Assembly (NCBI RefSeq): GCF_963259705.1
Contig: NC_081840.1
Location: 99,368,626-99,432,625, forward strand
DNA length: 64,000 nucleotides
Source of the DNA: Myotis daubentonii
Lineage: Eukaryota > Chordata > Mammalia > Chiroptera > Vespertilionidae
Direction of reading: 5' to 3'
The notes beneath the pieces are model-generated. The model was not told where the DNA came from. It saw only the letters and a list, made by a program, of their open reading frames with translations, and searched no databases. The position numbers and the translations under genes were made by a program. Positions 1-10,980 of the stretch are shown here, piece after piece (position 1 is the stretch's first letter; every line of letters begins with the position of its first letter).

Positions 1-316
1 AAGCTGTCTGAAAGGAAATAAAAAGAGGTTTCCTTCAGATTTCTAACTAAAATTAAAAATCAATATATTGGGCCTCATAAGCTAAATTAAATAATTTGTG
101 TTTTGCCTCCTTAAACAAAGTTTATGTAAATTTACTTAAAGACTAATACCAGAAATTTAATTAATGTCATTTACTGTCCATAAATTAGGACAAGTAAAGT
201 TAAAAGAATAAATGTTATTTCAAACTGACTAAAAATTGGCAAATTGGGCTAAGTGGATATTCAGGGGAACTTAGCTGTCACCTATTAAAAGATAAACTTT
301 TACAATTTTTATATAA
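1..316 (+). other. AT-rich left edge, probably decayed ERV interior
   Basis: No open frame or recognisable motif is visible. The stretch lies directly upstream of a retroviral RNase H fragment, so it is probably decayed reverse transcriptase or connection sequence of the same provirus. That is inferred from position only; the 5' part of the provirus would lie outside the window. Confidence 0.35.
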
Positions 317-763
317 GACCTCCATCATTATACCAAAAAAAACACTAGCCAGGAAACAATTCCTGAAGCTTTAATTGTTTTTACTGATGGGTCATCAAAT
401 GGGAAAGCTGCCTATCATACTATAAATTCTGACCGAGTCATACTGACCAGTCATACTTCTGTGCAAAGAATTGAATTAGAAGCTATTAAGGCTGCATTGC
501 AAGATTTCCAACAACCTATTAACATAATTTCTGATTCCTCTTATGCTTCGGGCATAGTAAGTAGTGACCAAAGTTTATTCTTACTATTTAAGCAACTTCA
601 ACAGATTGTGCAGCAGAGAAAATACCCTTTTTATATCACCCACATCAGGGCTCACAGCATATTACCTAGCCCATTAACTAAGGGAAATGTGCATGCTGAT
701 CAATTGGTTGCTTTATTAAAAGAGGCTTCAGAGTCTCATCAGCTTTTAAAAATCCCAACTTGA
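317..763 (+). pseudogene. Endogenous retrovirus pol fragment: RNase H and start of integrase
   Basis: An open frame of about 149 codons runs from after a stop at 314-316 to the stop after 763; the first in-frame ATG is at 461. It carries the RNase H acidic signature: TDGS with its Asp at about 386, the Glu of the IELEAI segment at about 473, and the Asp of an SDSSYA motif at about 533. Next comes an HIRAHS/LPSPLTKGN stretch typical of the RNase H-to-integrase junction in betaretrovirus-like (class II) pol. The frame stops about 20 codons into integrase, so the zinc-binding, catalytic and C-terminal integrase parts are missing. This is a broken copy in the host genome and cannot make a working polymerase. 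Confidence 0.85.
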
Positions 764-1462
764 AAAACAAAAAAGGGGGATGATGGAGAAATCACCTACA
801 GGTAGGCTGCACCTAGCTTTAATTACTCTGAATTTTTTCACTTGTGATGCTAATGGAAGACACCTGTGGAGCTACATTGGCGTCAGAATAAAAGGAACAG
901 CCCAGAGACCACCTGGGGCATGGTAAAGTGAAGTATGGTAACAATCATTTCAGGTAAAAACTATAGTTTCATACTGATCTTAGAAGGCACATTTTTCCTT
1001 TACCTGGGAAGGACAGCACAGCTATCCCAAGGTTAGAGGGCTCCAGTTAATATGTCAACTCAGTGTTCTGGAGACCCAAAACTGTAATTTAGATAACATG
1101 CCTAAGTTTAACCTAGGTCACCAAGGACTATAGATAATGTGTTCACCCAAAATTGTAATTTAGATAACATACTGTCTCTGCTTCTGTAAATTTCTTTTTT
1201 TTAAAACTAGGTTCCTCATTCCAAACCTTGAGTTTAGAAAATTAAAGTTGCCATGACCTAGAACAAAGAATATTCTTACATGATATTATTCTACAAAGTT
1301 TTGTTAATTTTGATGCTTTACAACAGTATATTGTGCATTTATCCCAAACAAACTTACAAATTAATATTTACTTTGGATATTTTGAGAATGTGAAGGGATT
1401 TATCCCCTCCTGGGGAAGGCACTTAAGCATTCTGTATTGACCTCTCTTGACCTTTTTTTTTT
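764..1462 (+). other. ERV interior between pol and env, rearranged
   Basis: No long open frame. Just after the pol stop, at about 768-780, an A-run followed by a G-run resembles a polypurine tract. A 26-bp direct repeat with one mismatch lies at 1074-1099 and 1145-1170. Integrase and the env surface subunit should occupy this interval in a complete provirus, but only about 700 bp is present, so a large deletion or recombination is inferred. A T-run at about 1452-1463 comes just before the env fragment. Confidence 0.5.
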
Positions 1463-1822
1463 TTGCCAAAAGGAGCTGTAGCTACCTGTTCCGCTGTATT
1501 AGGAACAGCATTACATACCTATAACAAATTATCTAACCAGCTAATTGATGATGTCCAAGCTCTCTCAGGCACTATCAATGATCTCCAAGATCAGATAGAT
1601 TCATTAGCTGAAGTAGTACTACAAAATAGAAGAGGGTTAGATTTGCTCACAGCAGAACAGGGAGGAATATGCTTAGCCCTACAGGAACGCTGCTGCTTCT
1701 ATGCCAACAAATCTGGGATTGTCCGAGACAAGATAAAGAAACTACAAGAAGATCTGGTGAAAAGGCAAAAGGAACTATTCGAGAACCCCCTTTGGAGCAG
1801 ACTGAACAGACTCCTGCCCTAG
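1463..1822 (+). pseudogene. Endogenous retrovirus env transmembrane-subunit fragment
   Basis: A frame of 119 codons matches the ectodomain of a gammaretrovirus/type-D class Env transmembrane subunit. A heptad-repeat-like helix (residues about 25-55) is followed by the conserved loop region with a CX6CC cysteine motif (residues about 70-78), then a second helical region. The surface subunit is absent and the frame stops before the membrane anchor. A hydrophobic segment and cytoplasmic-tail-like sequence continue in another frame downstream, showing a frameshift near 1820. With betaretrovirus-like pol upstream, the layout recalls type-D-like retroviruses, which pair class II pol with this Env class. 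It is a decayed fossil and not a functional Env. Confidence 0.85.
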
Positions 1823-2315
1823 CTGCTTCCTGCTCTCGGCCCCCTTATAAGCCTTCTCCTAATCCTAGCTTTCGGCCCCTGGGCCTTTAGAAAATTAACA
1901 GACTTTGTAAAACAGCAGGTTGATAGCATCCTGGCCAAACCCATTCAGGTACACTACCACCGTCTAGCCATGATAGACCGTGAACGTGATTATAATGACT
2001 GCCAAAACTCCCTCCCTGCGGGGACAGCATAACGCCAGAGGGATGCTTGCCTACTCCCCATAGAAGGAGAAAGGCATGGGCACCGACCTGGGTGCACGGC
2101 AAAGCACTGCAAGGGAAGGTCACAAAAATTTTTGACCGCCTCTGGATTTCCCTGTGAGCACACCTGGTTTGCATAGAGGTTGGTATCCATACATAACTAT
2201 CGGCTCTGCCTCTTCTCCCCAAAAGATACCAAGAGCCACTGGCGGTGGGATCCCACCATCCCACGGGAGGAACCAGGTCCCTACTCCCCCAGTTGGTTAA
2301 AGCCCGCCCCTTAAT
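1823..2315 (+). pseudogene. Frameshifted env membrane anchor/tail and 3' untranslated ERV sequence
   Basis: In a frame different from the preceding env fragment, 1823 to about 2030 encodes a Leu/Pro-rich hydrophobic stretch followed by a basic tail, as expected for the membrane anchor and cytoplasmic domain. The remaining 300 bp up to the polypurine tract shows no open frame I can assign. ORFs on the minus strand here are antisense shadows. Confidence 0.55.
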
Positions 2316-2333
2316 AAAGAAAAAGGGAGGAAA
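2316..2333 (+). promoter_or_regulatory. ERV polypurine tract
   Basis: An uninterrupted A/G run (an A-rich part, then GGGAGGAAA) ends exactly where the LTR begins with TG. This is the position and composition of the plus-strand primer site of retroviral reverse transcription. It sets the 5' border of the LTR. Confidence 0.8.
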
Positions 2334-2662
2334 TGTTGGGAGCCATTAGAGAAATTGGCTTAGACAAAGCCATCTTAAGAACTATAAGTTTATGGTTCCT
2401 CTAGAAACTCCTAGTTACCAGAAACCACCTGTGTCCTGCGGTTTGGCCAGCAGATAACCATCCTATATCCTGAAGCAACAACCGCCACATCCAGAGCCTG
2501 CTACAACCCTGCTGATAAGCTAATATCCATAGGCTTTTCCACCCATCCCCCCGTCCCTAAAACAGTATATATTCTGCCGCTGTAAGAATAAAATTTGAGG
2601 CTTGATCAGAACTTTGTCTTGCCTCCATTTCTTCGCATCTCCTATCCTCTCATTCCCTTACA
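2334..2662 (+). repeat. 3' LTR of the endogenous retrovirus
   Basis: A 329-bp LTR starting TGT and ending ACA, directly after the polypurine tract. A TATA-like GTATATAT lies at about 2565-2572 and the polyadenylation signal AATAAA at 2587-2592. The close spacing implies a very short R region. A T/C-rich U5 follows (about 2615-2655). The matching 5' LTR is not in the window, so divergence dating is not possible here. Confidence 0.85.
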
Positions 2663-2782
2663 GGAATCGTCACGGTACCCATGTTGCATGCCCTGCGGGT
2701 CGGGGCACGAGAAGAGGACTTGTCCTGTAGCTCCCTCACCAGTAGCAGTAAAGGGAACAATAATAGTAACACTGGGCCGTGT

Positions 2783-2995
2783 GTTAGTTCTCTGAGTGGC
2801 AAGCACTATTCTAAGAACTTCGCATATTTTTACTTAGTAAGTTCTCACAGCCAACATTCTGAAGTAGGTGCTATTGTCCCATATCACAGAGGAGCTGGAG
2901 GGGACAGAGAAGCTAACTAACTTGCCCACTGTCACCTTGCAGGTCATCAGTAGAGCTGACACTTAATGCAGCAAGTTTGACTCCGGAGTCCATAC
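2783..2995 (-). repeat. MIR SINE, minus orientation
   Basis: It follows the reverse-oriented MIR layout: a segment like 'gcactattctaagaactt', a 'ggtgctattgtccc' piece, an 'aactaacttgccc' piece, and a 3' part mentioning ctccggagtcc. It is heavily diverged, as expected of this mammal-wide ancient SINE. The edges are approximate. Confidence 0.75.
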
Positions 2996-3309
2996 TTTCA
3001 GCGCACGGTAGTATTTTGCTTAGTGTGGTCAGTTTCATATTTTCTTCAAGTTGAACTTCTTTGAACACTAGTAAATCTGAATATTTTAAAATTTTTTCTT
3101 TTCTATCACATTTTTGGATATGCACTTTTGTATTATGTGGTGAGATGTGTAGAGTGCTTGGTGTGGTATGTCATGTGGGCTGTATGTGTATGTGTGTGTG
3201 ACCGTGGTGGTGTATAGGTGTGCATGTGTGGGTGTGGGGTGTTTGTGTACCTCTGTGCATTATTCATTTATATCCACAAAGTCATGTGGGTCTGGAGTCA
3301 TGGAGATCA

Positions 3310-3440
3310 GTGGAAACTTGGGCAAATTATGTTTCTGAGGAGCTTTCTTCTTCTGTAAAGTGGAAATATCATGATGTCCCTTTCCTTCTTGGAAGAGTGG
3401 GGGGAAATGAGAGAAGACATGCCAGAGCCCTGCGCATAGC
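3310..3440 (+). repeat. MIR SINE fragment, plus orientation
   Basis: The stretch has the forward MIR order: 'acttgggcaaattatg', then a T/C-rich segment and 'tctgtaaagtggaaatatc'. It is a diverged fragment with approximate edges. Confidence 0.6.
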
Positions 3441-4515
3441 ACGCTGCTGTGGTCAGGGTAGCATTGCTCCATGGTTGCATCTCCAAGAATCTGCTTTGAT
3501 CATGTCTGGTGTCTGTCTGACTGTGAGGTTTCCTGTCACACAATGAGACCTGAAGGGCAGCCTGAGACCTGGCTGGGGGACCCTTAGCTTTGCCTGGCCC
3601 TCTTTATGCGTCAGGAAGCGCAGATGGGCTCACTTGCAGTTAAGGGCCTGGGGAAGCCCCTCACCAAGCCTTTGTCCCACTTCTCTCCCCCTTTCTCGGC
3701 GCCACTGAGCGGCTTTCACTGTGGGCCTTGCAGGGGCCCTCGTCCTTCTGGCACCTTCCTTTCTCTTTTTCTACACTCAGATGTTGGGGAGCACTTATAG
3801 GTGAGGGGCTTCCCACATATTGAAGGCTTTGCAACACAAGCAAACACAGTAGATGATAGAAATAGTAAACAAGGCCACAAAGCACAAGAGCCACATCTCA
3901 GGAGGCATGGTGGTCCAGGGAGCCCCATCAGGGGATCTGCTGGAATGCCCCTTCCTAATCAGTGACCTTCAGATGGCATCCTGGCCACACAGGGAGAGGC
4001 CTGATGACCCAGTGGGCACTGACCTGCCTGGACTGGGTTCTTGCCAGCAGGGGCACCTTCACTTCTCCCTCAGCTGGAGGAGTGGAAGCGAAACCCCGGC
4101 CTGAGCGTGAAGTACAATTGTAAACAGAGTGAATCTTTTTTATTTTATCAGAACCAGATGTATACAAATACCAGGAAAAAAAAGGAAGCCAAAGGTTAAA
4201 AAAGCAGACTACTGCCATCAGGAACAATGACATTTTATTGCCACGCTTGTCAGTGGTGTGGTTTACAAGTGAAAGCTCAGTGCCAGACACACTGTGCAGG
4301 ACAGGAGAACAGAGGCACCTTCTGCCTGGGCTGGAGGGCGCAGAGCAGGCACCCCCATGTGGGTGCAGTGTGGGGTACAGCCAGAGCCTCCCCTGGGGAT
4401 TCCCCTGGGTCCCTCCATGGTGACGATCCATGCAGTTTGGAAGTTTATCTGTGTCTTGACTTCTCCAACATCAGCCCTGTCACATCTATGACCAAAGTCC
4501 CATCATTGTCTAAGT

Positions 4516-4738
4516 CAGCGCTTCTCAACCTGTGGGTCGCGTCCCCTTTGGGGGTGGAACGACCCTTTCACAGGGGTCGCCTAAGACCATTGGAAAACAC
4601 ATATATAATTACATATTGTTTTTGTGATTAATCACTATGCTTTAATTATGTTCAATTTGTAACAATGAAATTGGGGGTCACCACAACATGAGGAACTGTA
4701 TTAAAGGGTCGCGGCACTAGGAAGGTTGAGAACCACTG
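4516..4738 (+). mobile_element. Non-autonomous hAT transposon, short form (copy A)
   Basis: 223 bp with terminal inverted repeats: starts CAGCGCTTCTCAACC and ends GGTTGAGAACCACTG. Perfect 8-bp target duplications gtctaagt flank it at 4508-4515 and 4739-4746, the hallmark of hAT transposition. It has no coding capacity, so it needed transposase in trans. Copies of the same family lie at 22964-23186 (same form) and 31238-31548 (longer form, opposite orientation). Confidence 0.93.
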
Positions 4739-4746
4739 GTCTAAGT

Positions 4747-5169
4747 CCTCAGATAGTGACTTCAATATTGCATTCCATGACAGCTATGCTTATTTGCCAC
4801 ATCTGCTGGATGACAACCCTATGAATATCTGACTGAACCATGCTGAGACCTGGCTTCACATGGAGTGTGAGTGTGTAAACAATTCAGACTTAATCAAAGC
4901 ATCACCTTCTCCTCTGCTCAAAACGCTCCAATGCTTCCAACTCCCTTGTCTCCCTCCCTCCCCCTTCCATCCTTCCTTCCTTTCTCCCTGCCTCCCTTTG
5001 TTCCCCCCCTCTCCCCCCCCTTTCCTTTCTCCCTTCCTCCAAAGAGGCCTCCCAGGGCTCTCCATGCTCCATGGTGGCTCCTCCTACCCCTCACCCCATC
5101 GCCACCATCCTGCCATTTCCCACCAGACAGGCCCACTCCACTAAAGGCCTTTACTCCTGCCCAGATACT
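4747..5169. other. Non-coding, with pyrimidine-rich tract
   Basis: About 4948-5040 is almost entirely C and T. ORFs read through it give Pro/Ser/Leu-rich or Gly/Glu/Lys-rich low-complexity peptides with no domain, so they are artefacts of composition. Confidence 0.6.
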
Positions 5170-5500
5170 CTGTCTCTAGGTAGCCACAGGCCTTCCCTCC
5201 TTTGAGTCTGCTCAGATGTCATCAGCTAGGAGGCTCTTCCTAAGCCTCCTGTTTCAAGCAGTGAGTCCTCTCACCTGCATCCCCTACCCTCTTCCCACCT
5301 TGATATTTATCCAGAGCATTTCTCACCATTTAGAGTCATGTTTAATTTACTTACCAGTATGTTATCCATGGTCCTCACTCCCCTATATTGTAAGCCCTCT
5401 GAGAGGTATGTTTCTTTAATTATATTTTGTTCAGTGCTGTAATCCCCATGCCCAGAATAATGCTTACTTATTGAATGAATGAATGAATGAATGAATGAAT
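5170..5500 (+). repeat. LINE-2 (L2) 3' end with GAAT tail
   Basis: It follows the L2 3' end in order: a 'tcagatgtcatc...aggaggctcttcct' part, 'tattgtaagccctctgagagg', 'tgttcagtgctgtaatcccc', then a terminal tandem GAAT run at 5472-5500. This is an ancient, mammal-wide retrotransposon fossil. The left border is uncertain. Confidence 0.75.
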
Positions 5501-5569
5501 AGCATGTGGGTTTTCTGTGCAGGGCATTTCAAATAACAATTTGGATCCCTCCCTACCCACCCCCCCCCC

Positions 5570-5608
<39 letters not shown>
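5570..5608. repeat. (AC)n microsatellite
   Basis: About 19 uninterrupted AC dinucleotides, preceded by a C-run at about 5560-5569. Likely length-polymorphic. Confidence 0.95.
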
Positions 5609-5610
<2 letters not shown>

Positions 5611-6749
5611 CTATCTAGGTGTGCTTAAGGAGTGCAATCCTTGCAATCTCAATATAATCTGAACTGAACCGAATTGAAAAGGCAGATGTTATAGAAAAGA
5701 CATGCTAATAATATTTCCCAATCAATCACATTATGTTGTTTGTAATTACCTATTATTCCTCCATCAACATGGGCAGCTGTATGGGACATCCCTTATGCAT
5801 CATTTCACATCCTCTTAACCCCCATCTGTGTTGTAGCCAGTTCCATGGAGACTGACTGGCTTTGCTGGGTACAGCCCAATAGCACCTTGCCCCAGGTTCC
5901 TGCAGCGACCCACCTCTTAATTCCAGATTCTAGGCATTTCCTATGTACGCGGGAGATTTCTTGGCACTCACATGTGCAACTTGGAAGTGTGGGGAATGTA
6001 ACGCCCGTGGATTCATCCTCAACCAATGTGGGGCAAGAATTGACAGGTAGAGGCTTCTGCCTTTTGTCTCCCCAGCAGCAAGTTCTGAGACAGCACCATA
6101 AATTCCTGAGGTCTCTCAGAAAAGAGTACCAGTTGCCTATGGTCATGTAGTGAATGGGTGATGATAATATCTGATGTGCAATAGTGTCATAATCACTCAG
6201 GTTGTTACCTGTGATGGATTGAGTGGTGCAAGCGGAGGTGAAGTATTGGGGTGTGTGGTGGCTGTGGCATCTGCTCAGTATGGAGACAACGGTGATTGTA
6301 AGGACTGGAGTAGGCCAGGACTGGTAGGCTGAGGAGTGCCAATTATCAATTATCAATTCAAGGCACACTGTGAAAGCAAAGGGCCTCCATGGCAGCATCT
6401 AAGGAAACAATTATCGCCTGCAGTCCACAGGGCAAGCTGTGCTGATAATTAGACCTATGATCTAATAAGATTGAGAGAACCACAAATTATATTTAATACA
6501 CAACTTTGACAGGTCTCCCATGTCAAATTCAGAGCACTGACGGGAAGAAGTAGGAACCTGAGGTCTGAAATGGGGACATTTGGGTAGAGAAGTCCCAAAG
6601 TCTTGAACCCTGATTTTTCTGAATGTTCCATACTCGCATTTACTAGAGGAGATGGCCTCTCCTTGACCACAGACCCCAAGGGCCTCACCTGAAGCAAGTA
6701 GCTTGCAAAATGACACTTGTGTCTCCTTTTCAAGATCTACCTCACCACA
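5609..6749. other. Non-coding; one unassigned 197-codon minus-strand frame
   Basis: The minus-strand frame 5805-6398 has no domain I recognise. Its composition is rich in Thr, Ser and Cys, with a Trp-rich middle. It has no visible splice context or partner exons, so I treat it as chance or a fossil of an unidentified repeat. Nothing else in the interval is recognisable. Confidence 0.5.
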
Positions 6750-7045
6750 TGTGATGGTTAATTTTGTGTCAACTCGACTGGGACACGGAACTCCCAGCTA
6801 TTGGTTAAATGTTATTCTTGCTTTTAGACTGCTCTCTGTCTTCTGATCAACATTTGAACTGGCGAACTGAGTATTGCAGGTGGCCCTCACCAATGGTGAT
6901 GGGCATTCTCCAATCCACCGAGGGCCTGAATAGAATAAAAAGGCAGAAAAAGTTCAAATTCACGCTCTGTTTGACTGGTTGAGCTGGGCCATTGATCTCC
7001 TCCAGCCCTCAGCATTCTCTTGTCCTTTGGGAAAATAATTAGGGT
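6750..7045 (+). repeat. MLT2-like ERV-L LTR fragment
   Basis: It starts TGTGATGGTTAATTTTGTGT and continues with 'caactcgactgggacacgg', 'ttggttaaatgttattct' and 'ctgaatagaataaaaaggc', the order of landmarks in ancient ERV-L (MLT2 type) LTRs. It is heavily diverged, and the 3' edge is unclear before the hAT at 7063. Confidence 0.6.
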
Positions 7046-7062
7046 TAGGTCTCAGCCTAGCC

Positions 7063-7262
7063 CAGTGGTCAGCAAACTCATTAGTCAACAGAGCCAAATA
7101 TCAACAGTACAACGATTGAAATTTCTTTTGAGAGCCAAATTTTTTAAACTTAAACTATATAGGTAGGTACATTGTTATTAACTTAATTAGGTTACTCCTA
7201 AGGCTTACTCAAGGGGCCAAAGAGCCGCATGTGGCTCACAAACCACAGTTTGCCGACCACGG
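7063..7262 (+). mobile_element. Non-autonomous hAT transposon (second family)
   Basis: 200 bp with inverted termini: CAGTGGTCAGCAAACT at the start, GTTTGCCGACCACGG at the end. It is flanked by perfect 8-bp duplications gcctagcc at 7055-7062 and 7263-7270. The interior is AT-rich and non-coding. The termini differ from the family at 4516, so this is a separate hAT family that also lacks transposase. Confidence 0.9.
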
Positions 7263-7270
7263 GCCTAGCC

Positions 7271-10200
7271 CAAGTGGGGGGTGCAGTCCATGCTTCTAGA
7301 GCAGGTGGCCTATCCTAAAGGAATTCAGAATCTGGCAGGCACTAGGGGAACAGGTGTGGGAGGACCTCTTGGCAGCACTGGACTGGGAGTGGGAAATCAG
7401 TGCCTTAAAAAGGGGAGAATTTATTGACTTGGGATATCACTCATGACTTGGGGTTCAATTCCTGGCAAGGACACTGGAGCCAGTCAGTTCTGATAGTGCC
7501 AGCAAGGCTTCCTGAATTAAGGTGCAATGGCCGACTTCAGGAAATGCCGTGAAGATGCGATGGCTTGCCCTTGCACATGATTGCAGAAGACCCTGGGAGG
7601 CTCAGCGATGTTGACCAAGCAACTGTCAACGTGGAGTATGCAGTGCAGGGGGAGGGGCACTTCTGGCATTAAAGACACTAAAATCCAAAGACACTAACAT
7701 AGTCTTGCTTATAGGCTGCCCTCTGTCTTCAGATCCTGAGGACATGGTTATAGCAAGACCCACACAGGCCCGGGAGCTGAAGGTGAACGTCCTGACTCAC
7801 TTATTAAACAGGATATATCAAACCTGAACTGTACAAGCTACCATTGGTTTTTCAGACATGATGTGTGTGATGCGGTGTATGTATTCTTCCATCATTTCAG
7901 TGAAAGCAAAGGAAAGTGCATGGCACTCTGGCGAAGGGAACCAAAATATTATCACAAAATGCAATAATGCTAGAAGGTGGCAAGTGCTAAGTGAATCAAT
8001 ACAGTGTGATCAGAGCCCAAACTCACCCACTTAGAGATATGGGAAACGTGGAGCCAGATGGGTGAGCTGCATCACCCAGAGAGATATCCCCATGGCCTTG
8101 CCCACCCCTCATAGCTCATGGCTCTTGATATCTTACAGAATTAGCTATAGAAGGGCTTTTTTAGGGACAAGCAGAACTATTTGTACCCGTTTTCTTGTTT
8201 AAAAATTTGCAACTTCTCCCCTCACCTCCCTGGTGAACGTGGGTGTACATCTTTGGAGGCCTGACAGGTCCTGTGAGCATTAACACCCAGTCTCTGTGGT
8301 CCCTCTGAGGCATAGGTCACTGTGGGGGCCTGTGGGACCCTGTGGCAGCAGCACAGGCTGGAGGGAGGCACAGGGGCCACTGGAGGCATCTTCTCCTTCC
8401 TTGCTCTCAGTGGGCTGTGTCCTCAAGGCAGCTGTAAACCAGTGAGCATTGCTCTGACCACACATAACCAGAACCTTCCCTTCACTTCCCTCTCCCTTCA
8501 GCCCAACCTCCCAAGGCAAATTCAAGGCCCCATTCACAACCTGAGATGGGTTAGAGGCAAGTGCTGTTAACTTAATATATCGCTGGAGACGGACGCCGAA
8601 TGTGCTGACTGAACAGATGCTAATAACTCAGAGGGAAAAATCCATATTGCAAATTACCTTACTTACTTACATGAACTATTTATTCCGTGAGAACCACAGC
8701 ATGTTCATCATTTTCATTCTCCTTGAGGCAGCACGAAATGGCACGCAGATGAATTAGGGACTTTCCCCTCCTACCTGTGAAAGGAGGGCAGCAGAAAATG
8801 TGTGTACAATAAAATCCTGTGCAAATATGGATCCAGGTGGTGGCTTTGGTCCTCATGTCTGAATACTTTCCACATTTGGTAGCCTGAGAGAGAGGAGAGG
8901 ACAGTCATCTGGGCAGCATGTATTCTCAGGATGTTTAGGCCTCTGCCCAGAACAGAGGGCTTACTGCCCACAGGGACAATTGGCAATAAAGTATAAACTG
9001 AATGCCTCTTAGAAATTCAGATGACAGGGCAATTACATGTCTATTAGAAACACGGGGAAGAGGAGATGCACAGCTTGCCGGCCTGTTTTGTGTCTGGCGC
9101 TGTACCCATCGTGGGTTAAACCATGATCGAGTAAGGCACATGTTGTCCCATTTTGCCGCTATGGTTCCAAAACCCAGGGAGGTTTACTCACCGACTGGGG
9201 GTCACACAGCTGGAAAATAGCAGACCCAAATCCAAGCCCTCTGACCGCAGATCTGCTACCTGGCCACTGCACTCTGGGAGAGGGGGAAGATGGTTTTAAG
9301 ATGAACACACAACATAAAGAAAGGAGGGGGATAAGCAGGCGGCTGGACTGCTGTGGAGGGCCTTCCTACTGACAAGAGATCCTGCCCCAGGCAAAGACCA
9401 GCACCCAAGGTAGTCGTCACACGCTGGCTCAGCATTGGTTACATCTTACTGTGACTCGATATCTTTGCCCTTTTGAAGGGGGCAGGGCAGACAGAGGCAT
9501 GAGGAGTCACTTGGCATTGGGGATTTGGAGGAAGGCTAAAGAAAAATCTGAAGTCCATAAAACCATATTTTTCTGAACCTAGGGATACTCTGGAGTGTTC
9601 ATCTGAGGCCAGGATAGATGTGTCCTTGTTTAAAATTCAAAATCCACCACCATGTCATATCCATCTTGTATAAAAAAGGTTTTCATTAGAGCCTAAACAT
9701 TAAAGGGTCTTCATTAAAATTTCAATTAAACCTGAAAATTGTATTTTTCTGAGGGTTATAGACTGTGTTATTAGTAATAGAACAGCCACTTTTAACCCCA
9801 TGACATTTTGACCCATTGCCTTAGACAGCCAGGTAAAATCATATTGCCTATTCTATTGATCGTGTTGTTATTTTACATCAGATGGTAATGATTTCAATTT
9901 AAATGTTTTAAATGCTTCTCTTTTTCTTGAATGTGGAAAGAACTTAAAAAAATTAGTAGGGTAACTTGCAGCAAGGCCCACTTTGGTTTTTCCCATTCAG
10001 ACATTGCAACTCACCTGTCTCCAGGACAAAGGTCTGCCCCATTGTGGGGATGACTGTCCTGCAATACCCTCCGCGAGGCTCCAGCCACCGATCTAAGTGC
10101 TCGGAGGCAGGAGGAGGAAGGCACACTCTTGTGGGGCTGAGCCTCCAGTAGTGATTTAGGAAGGGCCTATGGATGGCTGGGGTGTAAGTTAGAAGGTGCT

Positions 10201-10299
10201 AAGGTCACAGGAGAGAAGCCAAGTACACGGGGATCACATAATGGAACATCATATTTGGTGAAAGGGTAAAAATGGTTTCAAAAGGAAATGGTATTTTAA
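7271..10299. other. Intergenic/intronic DNA, no gene seen
   Basis: No open frame with a domain or splice structure. About 9128-9262 contains a weak MIR-like segment in minus orientation ('ggtttactcaccgactggggg', 'tcacacagctggaaaa'). About 9550-9960 is AT-rich and unique-looking. All short ORFs here lack support. Confidence 0.55.
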
Positions 10300-10980
10300 A
10301 TGTTCATAACAACTTTATTCATAAGAACCCCAAAGTAAAAACAACCTAAATGTCCAACAACTGCTGAATGGAGAAACAAAACATGGCCTGTTCATACAAT
10401 GGACTATATTCAGCCATAGGAATAAACTTCTGAGACATGTTACAGTGTGGATGAATCTTGAAAGCATTATGCTAAGTGAAAGAAGCCAGACGTAAAAGAC
10501 CACATATAATGCATTTATATGAAATGTGTAGAATAGGCAAATTTTCCCCTTTTACTGAATTTATTGGGGTGACACTTATTGTGTGTTCACCACCCCAAGT
10601 CCAGTCTCTTCCCATCACCATTTATACCCCCTGTACTCTCCTGTTGTCCCTGTCCATGACTTTTTTTCTCTGTCTCTTTTTTTATTGTTCAATCCTTCTA
10701 CCCCACTATACCCAATAGCTGTCAATAGAACAGGCAAATCTTTAGAGACAGAAAGTAGATTGGCAGTTGCCTAGTACTAGAGGAGATGGGAAGATTGGAG
10801 AGGAGTGATGGCGAAGGCGTGCAAGATTTCTTTGGGGCAGTAAATTAAAGTGTTCTAAAATTGATTGTGGTGATGGCTGCACAACTCTGTGAATATACTA
10901 AAAGCCGTTGAATTATATACTTTAATCATGTGAATTTTATGGTATGTGATTTTTACGTCAGTAAAACTTTATTTTAAGGA
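10300..10980 (+). repeat. Ancient LINE-1 3' region, split by a later insertion
   Basis: The pieces 10300-10542 and 10740-10980 read as one old L1 3' end: 'aacctaaatgtccaacaac', 'tatattcagccataggaat', 'gcattatgctaagtgaa', and later 'ttgattgtggtgatggctgc' and 'gtaaaactttattttaagg'. A younger L1 tail (10543-10726) interrupts it. No reading frame survives. Confidence 0.8.
10543..10726 (-). mobile_element. 5'-truncated bat LINE-1 3' UTR insertion
   Basis: 184 bp in minus orientation, beginning with a T-rich tail on the plus strand and containing 'gtgtgttcaccaccccaagt' and 'cccatcaccatttatacccc', typical of a younger L1 3' UTR. It is flanked by a 13-bp near-perfect duplication: agaataggcaaat at 10530-10542 and agaacaggcaaat at 10727-10739. 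It landed in an older L1. Confidence 0.75.

Larger units (their letters stand above)
2663..4507. other. Intergenic/intronic DNA with old repeat fragments
   Basis: No gene-like open frame with recognisable domains. It contains two MIR fossils (listed separately), a GT-rich patch around 3140-3245 and otherwise unique-looking sequence. Short ORFs on both strands overlap one another and look accidental. Confidence 0.6.

Noticed and set aside
3955..4431. 158-codon minus-strand frame
   Set aside because: No domain, no splice context, and overlapped by equally long plus-strand frames. Treated as chance.
4856..5179. Several ORFs on both strands
   Set aside because: They cross a C/T-rich tract; the peptides are low-complexity.
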